Source: Planctomycetota bacterium
GTDB taxonomy: Bacteria; Planctomycetota; B15-G4; SIAN01
NCBI GenBank assembly: GCA_016795285.1
Contig: JAEUIC010000029.1
Coordinates: 1-64,000, forward strand
Direction of reading: 5' to 3'
DNA: 64,000 bases
Shown: in pieces, positions 7,670 to 15,815 of the stretch
Layout: each line of letters begins with the position of its first letter
Numbering within the stretch: the stretch's first letter is position 1
The notes under the pieces: generated by a model
Database searches by the model: none
What the model was told of the DNA's origin: nothing
Seen by the model: the letters and a program-made list of their open reading frames with translations, nothing else
Translations under genes and position numbers: made by a program

Positions 7670-8920
7670 TCAGATCGCGCGGCGGGGCGGGGCGGCGACG
7701 TTGGCGAAGAGGAGGCCGGCGACGATCGCGGCGGCGACGAAGAGCATCCGGAAGGCCGCCTCGACGCCGCTCACGATGTCGCGCTCGAGCATCAGCGTGG
7801 CGCCGCGGAAGCCGAGGCTGCCGGGCACCAGCAGGAGGATGCCGGGCAGCAGCGTGACAGCGACCGGCCGGTTGATGAAGCGCGCCCAGAGGTTGCTGGC
7901 CAGCGCCGCCGCGAACGCGCCGAAGAAGCCGCCGAGCTCCGGCCCGAACGTCGCGCTGCCGAACCGCTCGCCCGCGAAGCCGATCACCCCCGCCACCAGG
8001 ATCGGCACGATGTCGCGCGGCTGCGCCCGGAACAGCACCGCGAAGGCGCACGGCGCCAACGCGAGCGCCCCCCACAGCGTCCACGCCGGCAGCGCAGCCG
8101 GCTCGAAACCGCCGCCCGCGTCGACCAATCGCAACGCCGCCGCGCGCCCGAGCGCCACGCCGAAGGTCAACTCGACCAGCACGATCCCGGCGCTGACAAA
8201 GCGCACCGTCCCCGAGACGAGGCTCTGCGCGGCGAGCTCCGAGATCGCCATCGTCAGCGCGAGGCCCGGCAGCAGCACGACGAGGCTCGCCACCGTGACC
8301 ACGTAGGACGAAAGGCCGCCGAAGCGTCCCGCCGCCCACAGCGCGAGGAACGACACGACGAACGCCGCGGTCGCCTCGTAGACGCGCTGGAAGCCGGGCC
8401 GGATCCGCTGCACGAAGCCGAGCAATGCCGCGAGCGCGCCCAGCACGGCCGCGGCGACGATCTCGCGCGCGCCGCCGGCGAAGAAGCGCGCGGCGCACGC
8501 CGACGCTAACGCGAACGCGGCGACCGTCAGCCACGCGGGATAGCGAGCCGGGCGCGCCTCGATCGCGTCGACCGCCGCCGCCGCCTGCTCGGGCGAGACC
8601 TCGCCGCGCAGCAGCTGCTTCATCACCTCGTCGAGCAGCACGAGCTTCTCGAGGTGCACCGAGCCGGGCTGCACGCGGATCAAGCCGGTGCTGCGCTGCT
8701 CGGGCGCGCCGAACGCCGCGAGGATCACCGTTGGCAGCGAGAAGAACTGGCTCGGCAGCCCGAGCCGCTCGGTCGCCACCTCGAGCGCCTGCTCGATGCG
8801 GTGCGCGGGCGTGCCGTACATGTGGAGCCCGCGCGCCAGCTTCACGAGGAAGCGGACGGCATCGGGCGAGGAGGGGTCGGGGCGATCCAAGGCGGCGATC
8901 CTTCGAGGGCGGCGCGCCAC
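7670..8920 (-). CDS. ThrE-family threonine/serine exporter-like membrane protein (two-domain)
   Basis: Residues 20-280 match the ThrE/YjjP domain: a soluble part with ARGLHMYGTPAHRIEQAL, then about five hydrophobic helices. Residues 290-410 match the ThrE_2/YjjB-type domain with four helices and LLPGILLLVPGSLGFRG. Members export threonine, serine or small dicarboxylates from the cytoplasm, and the fused arrangement is the classic ThrE layout. The GTG start has GGAG 6 nt upstream. It is divergent from the homocysteine methyltransferase gene with only 17 bp between starts, so their promoters must overlap the coding ends. Confidence 0.85.
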   Translation of the reverse strand: MARRPRRIAALDRPDPSSPDAVRFLVKLARGLHMYGTPAHRIEQALEVATERLGLPSQFFSLPTVILAAFGAPEQRSTGLIRVQPGSVHLEKLVLLDEVMKQLLRGEVSPEQAAAAVDAIEARPARYPAWLTVAAFALASACAARFFAGGAREIVAAAVLGALAALLGFVQRIRPGFQRVYEATAAFVVSFLALWAAGRFGGLSSYVVTVASLVVLLPGLALTMAISELAAQSLVSGTVRFVSAGIVLVELTFGVALGRAAALRLVDAGGGFEPAALPAWTLWGALALAPCAFAVLFRAQPRDIVPILVAGVIGFAGERFGSATFGPELGGFFGAFAAALASNLWARFINRPVAVTLLPGILLLVPGSLGFRGATLMLERDIVSGVEAAFRMLFVAAAIVAGLLFANVAAPPRRAI

Positions 8921-8937
8921 GTTACGCTCCGCCGCGC

Positions 8938-9840
8938 ATGGACTTCCGCTCCCGCTGGCACGCAGCGCGTCCGCTGCTGCTCGACGCCGCGCTCGGCAGC
9001 GAGCTGGCGCGCCGCGGCGTCGCCACGCCGCTGCCGCTCTGGAGCGCCGCCGCGGTGCGCGACGCGCCCGACGCGATCGCCGCGCTGCATGCCGACCATG
9101 TCGCCGCCGGCGCCGAGATCGTCACCACCGCGACCTTCCGCACGACGCGCCGCGCGCTGGCCAAGGTCGCCCACGCGAGCGCGGCGCGCGACGGCGAACG
9201 CAACCTCGCCGCGCAAGCGCGAGCACTCGTCGCGCGCGCCGTCCAGCTGGCGCGCCGCGCCGCGCCGCCCTTCGTCGCCGGCTCGATCGCGCCGCTCGAG
9301 GAGTGCTACGACCCGCAGCTCGTCCCCGACGACGCGACGCTGGCGCGCGAGCACGCGTGGCTCGCCCGCGACCTCGCCGACGCCGGCGTCGACCTGCTGC
9401 TGCTCGAGACGATGAACACGATCCGCGAAGCGACGGCGGCGGCGCGCGCCGCGCGAGCGACCGGGCTGCCGGTCATCGTCGGCTTCGTCTGCCGCAGCGA
9501 CGGCCGCTTGATGAGCGGCGAGACGGTCGCCGCCGCCGCGCGCGCGCTGTTGGCCGAACGCGTCGACGGCCTCGCGATCAACTGCACGCCGGTCGCATCG
9601 ATCGAGCCGCCGCTCGTCGAGCTGCGCGACGCCGTCGCCGGCCGCGTGCCGATCGGCGCGTGGGGCAACATCGGCCGCACCGACGACATCGTCGGCTGGA
9701 CCACCACCGACGACTGCTCGCCCGAGCAGTACGCCGCGGCCGCCGCGCGCTGGCTCGAGCTCGGCGCGCACCTCCTCGGCGGCTGCTGCGGCACGACGCC
9801 CGCCCACCTCGCCGCGCTGCGCGAGCTGCTGGCGCGCTAG
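8938..9840 (+). CDS. Homocysteine S-methyltransferase family protein
   Basis: The 300-aa product is a single Pfam S-methyl_trans barrel. It has LLLDAALGSEL at the N-terminus, C216 in INCTP, and C283/C284 in GGCCGTTPAH. Those three cysteines are the zinc ligands that activate homocysteine. The methyl donor in such short enzymes is usually S-methylmethionine or AdoMet, since no cobalamin domain is present. The start was set at the ATG that begins the conserved barrel; no clear ribosome site precedes it, and the longer frame is the antisense of the exporter gene. Confidence 0.85.
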   Translation: MDFRSRWHAARPLLLDAALGSELARRGVATPLPLWSAAAVRDAPDAIAALHADHVAAGAEIVTTATFRTTRRALAKVAHASAARDGERNLAAQARALVARAVQLARRAAPPFVAGSIAPLEECYDPQLVPDDATLAREHAWLARDLADAGVDLLLLETMNTIREATAAARAARATGLPVIVGFVCRSDGRLMSGETVAAAARALLAERVDGLAINCTPVASIEPPLVELRDAVAGRVPIGAWGNIGRTDDIVGWTTTDDCSPEQYAAAAARWLELGAHLLGGCCGTTPAHLAALRELLAR

Positions 9841-10090
9841 GTCGCCGGCACGCACGAGCGCAGCTTCTTCACCGGCGCTGCAGCTCCTGCGGGCTCGCAT
9901 CCCCGCTCGAGCAGCGCGGGCCGTCCAGGATCTGGATCGCGCGCCGCGCGCCCCGGGGAGCGGAGCCGTCGCGCGGACCCGCAGTGCAGGGAACAGCCGT
10001 TGCGCCGCATCCGGCCTCGTCGAACGCCGCTGCGCATGCGCCACGCTGGCGCGCCGCTGCAAGCGACGGCGCGACTTGAAGGAGAGCTCC

Positions 10091-11722
10091 ATGCATCGAC
10101 CGCTGCCGAATCCCCCCTCCGCGCCGCAACGCGCCCCGCTCCGCGCAGCGCGCGCCCCCCTCCTCGCCGCACTCGCTGGCGCGTGGCTCTGCGCGACGGG
10201 ATCGCCCGCCGCCGCCCAAGTCACCGTCGACTGGAGCATCGCCGAGCGCGGCAACGCCATCGCGGTCGACGCGCAGAACAGCGTCTACACCGTCGACTTC
10301 GAGCAGGCACTCGGCAAGGAGATCGTCCTCACCAAGCGCGACGTGAACGGCAACCTGCTCTGGCAGGCGAGCTACGACCAGACCGACCGCACGAAGTGGG
10401 AAGCGGCGAGCTGGGTGACCGTCGACCACGCCGGCAACGTCATCGTCACGGGCACGTCGATGTCGGGCTTCTCGAACCCGGTCAACGCCGCCAGCATCGC
10501 GATGAAGTTCGATGCCGACGGCAATCTCCTTTGGCGCAACGTCTACGAGAGCTCGTTCGACGGCTCCTCCACGCGCCGCTGCCTCGTCGACGCCAACGAC
10601 AACGTCTACGTGCTGGGCTTGGGGAATGGGCCGAGCGGCCTCGTGGCGAAGATCAAGAAGTTCGACCCGAGCGGCAACACGGTCTGGGACTGGTACGACA
10701 CCAGCGGCGTCGGCTCGCCGCTCCACTTCAAGCTCTCGCCCGACGGCTTCCTGCTGGTCACGGGGCGCGGGATCACCGGCGCCATCAACGGCTACGCGAA
10801 GGTCGACCTCGCCGGCCAGACGGTCTGGGGGATCAACCTCGCGAGCTACACCATCGGCGACCTCGCCGGCGACACGCTCGGCAACACCTACGTGCTCTCG
10901 AGCGAGTCGCTGCCGACCGCGCGCAACGTCCTGAAGAAGCTCGATCCGGCCGGCGCGCAGCTCTGGGAGACGCGCCACGACCTGCTGGCGAGCCGCATCG
11001 AGATCGGCCCTGACGATTTGGCCGTCGCCTGCGGTTATCCGGTGGCCGGCTTCGGCAGCGCCTTCCTCAAGGTCGACGCCAACGGCAACGAGGTGTGGAA
11101 GAACCTCGACGCCGACGGCGCGCTGAACTTGCTGCTCCACGCGCAGATGGCCATCGACGCGCGCGGCGCCGCCTACCTCGCGGCGGGCACGCTCTTCGAC
11201 ATGGCGGTCTGCAAGGTGAACCCCGACGGCAGCTCGGCGTGGACGGCCACCACGCGCGGCAGCTACGCCTACGCGATGGCGCTCGGTCCGCAGGACAGCA
11301 GCGTCTTCGTGGTCGGCGGCAACACGGCGCGGCTGCTCGACGAGACCGGCTCGCCGTGGACCGACCTCGGCCGCGGGCTCGCGGGCGCGGCGGGCGTCCC
11401 CCATCTGCGCGGCATCGGCGACCTGACGGCGAGCAGCGCGGTCGAGCTCCATCTCGACGGCGCCGCCCCGAACGCGCTGGCGCTGCTGGTGATCGGCGCG
11501 AGCCGCATCGACCTGCCGCTCTTCGGCGGCACGCTGGTGCCGAGCCCCGACGTGGTGATCGGCGGGCTCGTGACGGATGGCGCGGGGCACTGGAGCACGC
11601 TCGACACGTGGCCCGACGACGCCACGGCGGGCGACGACTGGTTCGTGCAGGCGTGGATCGCCGACCTCGGCGCGCCGCGCAAGCTCGCCGCCAGCAACGC
11701 GCTCCGCCTCGTCGCTCGCTGA
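10091..11722 (+). CDS. Secreted beta-propeller (SBBP/PQQ-like repeat) protein
   Basis: A signal peptide ending SPAAAQ precedes ~370 residues of repeats such as KFDADGNLLWRNVYES and KFDPSGNTVWDWYD. These are hallmark SBBP-like blades. The last ~125 residues form a distinct domain (TDLGRGLAGAAGVP, NALALLVIGAS, FGGTLVPSPD, QAWIADLGAPRKLAASNALRL). The same domain occurs at the end of the HAF-repeat protein 7 kb downstream. GGAGAG sits 5 nt before the chosen ATG; an upstream TTG in frame is less likely. The role is unknown, presumably an envelope or extracellular protein. Confidence 0.75.
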   Translation: MHRPLPNPPSAPQRAPLRAARAPLLAALAGAWLCATGSPAAAQVTVDWSIAERGNAIAVDAQNSVYTVDFEQALGKEIVLTKRDVNGNLLWQASYDQTDRTKWEAASWVTVDHAGNVIVTGTSMSGFSNPVNAASIAMKFDADGNLLWRNVYESSFDGSSTRRCLVDANDNVYVLGLGNGPSGLVAKIKKFDPSGNTVWDWYDTSGVGSPLHFKLSPDGFLLVTGRGITGAINGYAKVDLAGQTVWGINLASYTIGDLAGDTLGNTYVLSSESLPTARNVLKKLDPAGAQLWETRHDLLASRIEIGPDDLAVACGYPVAGFGSAFLKVDANGNEVWKNLDADGALNLLLHAQMAIDARGAAYLAAGTLFDMAVCKVNPDGSSAWTATTRGSYAYAMALGPQDSSVFVVGGNTARLLDETGSPWTDLGRGLAGAAGVPHLRGIGDLTASSAVELHLDGAAPNALALLVIGASRIDLPLFGGTLVPSPDVVIGGLVTDGAGHWSTLDTWPDDATAGDDWFVQAWIADLGAPRKLAASNALRLVAR

Positions 11723-11725
11723 GCC

Positions 11726-12448
11726 TCAGCTCCGCTCGCCCGCGCGCGCCAGCACGGCGCGCGCGGGCCCGTCGTCGACCACCTTGCCGTCCTGCAGGCG
11801 CACGACGCGATCGGTGCGCGCGGCGAGGCGCGGATCGTGGGTGACCACCACGATCGTCTGCCCCTGCTCGCGCACCAGCCGCTCGAAGAGGGCGAAGACG
11901 AGCTCGCCGTTCTTCGTGTCGAGGTTGCCGGTCGGCTCGTCGCCGAGCACCACGAGCGGCCGGTTGGCGAGGCTCCTCGCGATGGCGACGCGCTGCTGCT
12001 CGCCGCCCGAGAGGCGCCCCGGCAGCCGCCCCTCCTTGCCGGCGAGCCCGAGCAGCCCGAGCAGCTCGCGCGCTCGCTCCAGCGCGGGACGGCGCGCGAG
12101 GCCGAGCTTGCGCATCGGCAGCGCGACGTTCTCCTCCGCGGTGAACTCCGGCATCAGGTAGTGGAACTGGAAGACGAAGCCGATCTTGCGGTTGCGCACG
12201 TCGGCGAGCGCCGCCTCGGAGAGCGCCTTGGTGTCGATGCCGTCGATCAGCACCTGGCCGCCGGTCGGGCGGTCGAGCGCGCCGAGCAGGTACATCAGCG
12301 TCGACTTGCCGCTGCCCGACGGGCCCATGATGCTGCAGAACTCGCCCGGCTGGATCACCACGTCGAGGCCGTGCAGGATCTCGAGCGCGTTCTCGCCGCT
12401 GCCGAGCGTGCGGCGCAGCGCGCGCGTCTCCATCGCCGGCGCGCTCAC
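11726..12448 (-). CDS. ABC transporter ATPase, LolD/MacB-type
   Basis: All ABC ATPase motifs are present: Walker A GPSGSGKS, Q-loop FQFHYLMPEF, signature LSGGEQQRVAIARSL, Walker B VVLGDEP and the H-loop THD. The insertion pattern and length (~240 aa) place it with LolD/MacB/FtsE-like subunits, which drive periplasmic extraction or export rather than import. The GTG start overlaps the permease stop as GTGA; an ATG at 12433 is an alternative. It is the last gene of an adaptor-permease-ATPase operon. Confidence 0.9.
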   Translation of the reverse strand: MSAPAMETRALRRTLGSGENALEILHGLDVVIQPGEFCSIMGPSGSGKSTLMYLLGALDRPTGGQVLIDGIDTKALSEAALADVRNRKIGFVFQFHYLMPEFTAEENVALPMRKLGLARRPALERARELLGLLGLAGKEGRLPGRLSGGEQQRVAIARSLANRPLVVLGDEPTGNLDTKNGELVFALFERLVREQGQTIVVVTHDPRLAARTDRVVRLQDGKVVDDGPARAVLARAGERS

Positions 12449-13728
12449 GCCCGGCCCCGCAGCGTGACGACCGGGTCGAGGCGCCCCGCGCGCAGCGCCG
12501 GCAGGCACGCCGCGATCACCGTCGACGCGAAGGAGACCAACGCCGCCACCGCGTAGATGCGCGGCGGGTCGACGAAGATCAGGTGCTCGATCTCGATCAG
12601 CCCCTTCATCGGGATCGGGAAGCTCGCCAGCAGCTGCTGCAGCCAGTAGCCGCCGATCGAGCCGAAGACGACGCCCAACGCGCCGATCGCGAGCCCTTCC
12701 AGCATGAACACGACCGTCACGTCGGCCGCCGTGTAGCCCATGCTCTTCAACATCGCGATCTCGGGCAGCTTCTCGAGCACCAGCATGATCAGCACGTTCA
12801 GGATGCCGAACGCCGCCACGATGGTGATGCCGCTGGTCACCACGTAGGTGATGACCGTCTGGATGTTGAAGAGCGACAGGAAGTTCTGGTTCTGCTCCTG
12901 CCAGCTCTCGCTGCGGTAGCCCACCATCGCCTCGAGGTCGGCGGCGACGTCCTGCGCCGTCGTGTGGTCGTCGAGGCGCACGACGATGCGGTTCACGTCG
13001 CGCCCGAGACCGAGCAGCTGCTGCGCGAGGCTCACCAGCGTGTAGGCGCGCACCGCGTCGACCGGCACCAGCCCGGTCTTGAAGACGCCGACCACGCGCA
13101 GCGCGCGCGTCGACCCCTCGCGCCCGCCCGCCTCGCCGCTGCCGCGCAGCGACGCGCCGATCGTGTCGCCGCGCCGCACGCCGAGCCGCTCGGCGAGTCC
13201 GCTGCCGAGCACGATCGCGCCGCTCGCCGAATGGAGGTCGGCGAGGCGCCCCTCGATCATGTAGGTGTCGGTGGAGACGACGCGGTCCTGCCGCTCGGGG
13301 TCGATGCCGACCAGCGCGGCGCCGACCTCGCGGTTGCCGAAGTTCAGGATCGACGTGCCGACCACGTTCAGCGCGGCGGCCGCGACGCCCGGCCGCTCCT
13401 CGATGGCGGCGAGCGTCTCGTACGGCTTCTTGATCCGGTAGACGCGCTCGCGCGGATGGGCCGATTCGACGGCGACGAGGCCCCCCTCCTGATCCGAGAG
13501 CCAGCCGGCGAACTCGTCGGGCGGATCGCGGAACTCGTCGAGCATCGTCACGTGCGGGCTCGACTCGACCGTCTCGTCGACGAACTTCGTCTCGAAGCCG
13601 GCCATCAGCGCCGACATCAGCACCATGAAGCAGTCGCCGATGGCGACGCCGGTGATCGACAGCGCCGTGCGGAACGGGCTGTGGAGCAGGTGGCGGCGGG
13701 CGATGCCGAAGAGCGGCAGGAGGCGCAT
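12445..13728 (-). CDS. FtsX/MacB-like ABC transporter permease
   Basis: The layout is that of LolC/E and MacB-type permeases: a TM helix near residues 18-42, a periplasmic domain of ~220 residues, then three C-terminal helices around LNVLIMLVLEKLPEIAMLKSMGY. That Glu-Ile-Ala-x-Leu-Lys segment is the conserved FtsX coupling region. It starts 4 bp after the adaptor gene stop and overlaps the ATPase start, so the three are one operon. The exported substrate, a lipoprotein, lipid or peptide, cannot be assigned. No outer-membrane partner is encoded beside it. Confidence 0.9.
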   Translation of the reverse strand: MRLLPLFGIARRHLLHSPFRTALSITGVAIGDCFMVLMSALMAGFETKFVDETVESSPHVTMLDEFRDPPDEFAGWLSDQEGGLVAVESAHPRERVYRIKKPYETLAAIEERPGVAAAALNVVGTSILNFGNREVGAALVGIDPERQDRVVSTDTYMIEGRLADLHSASGAIVLGSGLAERLGVRRGDTIGASLRGSGEAGGREGSTRALRVVGVFKTGLVPVDAVRAYTLVSLAQQLLGLGRDVNRIVVRLDDHTTAQDVAADLEAMVGYRSESWQEQNQNFLSLFNIQTVITYVVTSGITIVAAFGILNVLIMLVLEKLPEIAMLKSMGYTAADVTVVFMLEGLAIGALGVVFGSIGGYWLQQLLASFPIPMKGLIEIEHLIFVDPPRIYAVAALVSFASTVIAACLPALRAGRLDPVVTLRGRA

Positions 13729-13732
13729 CGCG

Positions 13733-15001
13733 CTACTTCGCCGCTGCGCCGGCCGTCGCGCCGGCCGCTGCGCCGCTGGTGGCGACCCGCGTCCGCACCC
13801 GTGTCCCGTCGGCGAGCGCCGCGAGGTGGTCGATCGCGACCCGATCGCCCGCCGCGAGGCCCGTGAGCGCTTCGCAACGGTCGTAGTTCATGAGGCCGGT
13901 CGCGACGCGCCGTTCGTGCGCGACGCCCTCCTCCAGCACGAAGACGGTGCTGCGCAGCGTCAGCGCGGCGCGCGGGAAGACCAGCGCGTCGTCCTTCTCG
14001 CCGATCACGATGCCGAGCTCGCACGACGAGCCGACCAGCAGCGCGCGGCCGCTCTCCGCGCGCGTGGTGCCGGCGAGGCCGAGCGCACCGCTCGCCGCGA
14101 AGCGCGCCTGCGGGAAGGCGACCCGCACGCGGTAGCTGCGCGTCAGCTTGTTCGAGTCGGGGAAGAGCTCCGCGACGGTTCCCTCGACCAGCGCCGACTC
14201 GTCGCCGGCGACGCGCACCAGCACGCGCTGGCCGACCACCACCGCGACCGCATCCTCCTCGTCGACCTCGCCCTCGACCCAGAGCTGCCGCACGTCGCCG
14301 AACTTCATCACGTCGCGCGCCGGATCGACCGCCTCGCCCTCCTCGGCGAAGCGCGCCAGCACCACGCCGTCGAACGGCGCGCGCAGCGTGTCGTCCTCCT
14401 CCGCCGCGCGCAGCACCGCCAGCTCGGCGGCCGCCTGCGTGCGACGCGTGGTCAGCTGCGCGAGCGTCTGCGCCAGATCCTCCTGCGCCAGCTTCAGCCG
14501 CTGCGCCGCCCCGTCGCGCGCCGCTTGAAGCTCCTGCCACGCGCGTGCCTCGAGCAGCCCCTGCTCCAGCAGCGGTTGCGCGCGCGTCACTTCGCTCGCC
14601 GTCCAGTCGGCCTGCACCTGCGCGTCGGCGATGCGCGCCTGCGCCGCGCTGCGCAGCGCGCTCCCCTCCGCGAGGTCGCCGTCGAGCCGATCGAGCGTCG
14701 CCTGCACGCTCGCCTGCCGTTGCGCGCGCGCGGTGTCGCGCAGCGCGATCAGCGGCGCGCCGACGCGAACTTCTGCGCCCTCCTTCGCGAAGATTCGCTC
14801 GACGATCGCCGGCCGCGGCGGACGCAGCACGCGGCGCTCGCGCGGCTCGATCCAGCCGGTGGCGAAGACGGTGGCGACGACCGGCCCGCGCTCGACCGCC
14901 CCGGCGCGCACCTCGAGCGGCTGGCCGAACCGGCGCCACAGCGCCAAGCCGCCCGCGCCCAGCAGCGCCGCGACCAACAGCCAGCCGAGTAGACGTCCCA
15001 C
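13733..15001 (-). CDS. HlyD/MacA-type periplasmic adaptor protein
   Basis: The protein (422 aa) has one N-terminal membrane helix, WLLVAALLGAGGLALW. Next come a biotinyl-lipoyl-like half (FATGWIEPRERRVLRPPRPA), a long coiled-coil hairpin at ~100-220 rich in Ala, Gln and Leu, the second lipoyl half (LRAPFDGVVLARFAEEGEAV) and beta-barrel domains. This is the standard membrane-fusion protein order. The GTG start was chosen because AGGAG lies 7 nt upstream and the helix follows at once; the far longer frame runs antisense through other genes. It heads the ABC export operon. Confidence 0.85.
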   Translation of the reverse strand: MGRLLGWLLVAALLGAGGLALWRRFGQPLEVRAGAVERGPVVATVFATGWIEPRERRVLRPPRPAIVERIFAKEGAEVRVGAPLIALRDTARAQRQASVQATLDRLDGDLAEGSALRSAAQARIADAQVQADWTASEVTRAQPLLEQGLLEARAWQELQAARDGAAQRLKLAQEDLAQTLAQLTTRRTQAAAELAVLRAAEEDDTLRAPFDGVVLARFAEEGEAVDPARDVMKFGDVRQLWVEGEVDEEDAVAVVVGQRVLVRVAGDESALVEGTVAELFPDSNKLTRSYRVRVAFPQARFAASGALGLAGTTRAESGRALLVGSSCELGIVIGEKDDALVFPRAALTLRSTVFVLEEGVAHERRVATGLMNYDRCEALTGLAAGDRVAIDHLAALADGTRVRTRVATSGAAAGATAGAAAK

Positions 15002-15118
15002 GAAGCCGCTCCTGCTCTCACGCTCTCTGCCGCGCCGTCGTTGCGAGCGGCGTGCCGCTCGTGCGCGCCCGGCGTCGCTCCTTCCTACCATGCGGCCCAC
15101 CGTTCCCGGAGGATCCCG

Positions 15119-15601
15119 ATGGCCGTCCCGCCGCGTCTCGCCGCGCCTCGTCCCTCTTCGCACGCCCGTCCGCTCGCGTTCGCGACGTTGCGGCTCGCGC
15201 CGCTCGCGCTGCTGGCAGCCGCCTGCAGCAGCGTGCCGCCGGAAGGGCGCGCGCGCCTCGAACTCGAGGTGCCGGCGCAGGCGATCGCGCTGCCGAGCGA
15301 GGCGGTCGCGCGCGTGACGCTGCATGGCGACCAGTACGCGACCGTGATGCTGATCAAGGCGAGCGGCCCGATCGCGTTCCACCGCCACTTCCACAGCGAG
15401 GAGATCGTGTATCTGCTCGCGGGAAGCGGCACGCTCCATCTGGCGCAAGGCGATCGCGAGATGCGCGCGGGCGATCTGGTCGTCGTCCCGCCGAACACCC
15501 CGCACGGCTTCACGCCCGGCAGCGACGAGCCCGCGGTGCTCCTCTCCACCTTCGTGCCGCCCTTCCAGGACGGCGACCGCGTGCCCGAACCGGCGCGCTG
15601 A
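15119..15601 (+). CDS. Cupin-domain lipoprotein
   Basis: The signal peptide ends LLAAAC (C36), predicting a lipid anchor. The cupin double-stranded beta-helix has motif 1 FHRHFHSEEIVYLLAG, with H90, H92 and E95 as likely metal ligands. Motif 2 is GDLVVVPPNTPHGF, supplying the third His. The domain is single and small (160 aa total), so the function could be a metal-dependent enzyme or a sensor; no substrate is suggested. GGAGG lies 6 nt before the ATG. It is divergent from the adaptor gene of the export operon. Confidence 0.8.
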   Translation: MAVPPRLAAPRPSSHARPLAFATLRLAPLALLAAACSSVPPEGRARLELEVPAQAIALPSEAVARVTLHGDQYATVMLIKASGPIAFHRHFHSEEIVYLLAGSGTLHLAQGDREMRAGDLVVVPPNTPHGFTPGSDEPAVLLSTFVPPFQDGDRVPEPAR

Positions 15602-15815
15602 GCCGAACCCCGCGCGCCGGGCCCGGGCCGCGCCCGACTCGCGACGCGCGCGCCACAACGTTTTGCGTTCCCGAAGTTGGACCGCCGTTCCAATCGCTGG
15701 AACGGTCGAGCGGCGCCTACCGCGGATCGCGTGTCCTCGCCTCCCGTGCGCCGCAGGAGAAGCGGTGAAACCTGCCGATCGGCAGCGGCGGCCCGGCCGT
15801 TGCCCTTCGCCGTCC

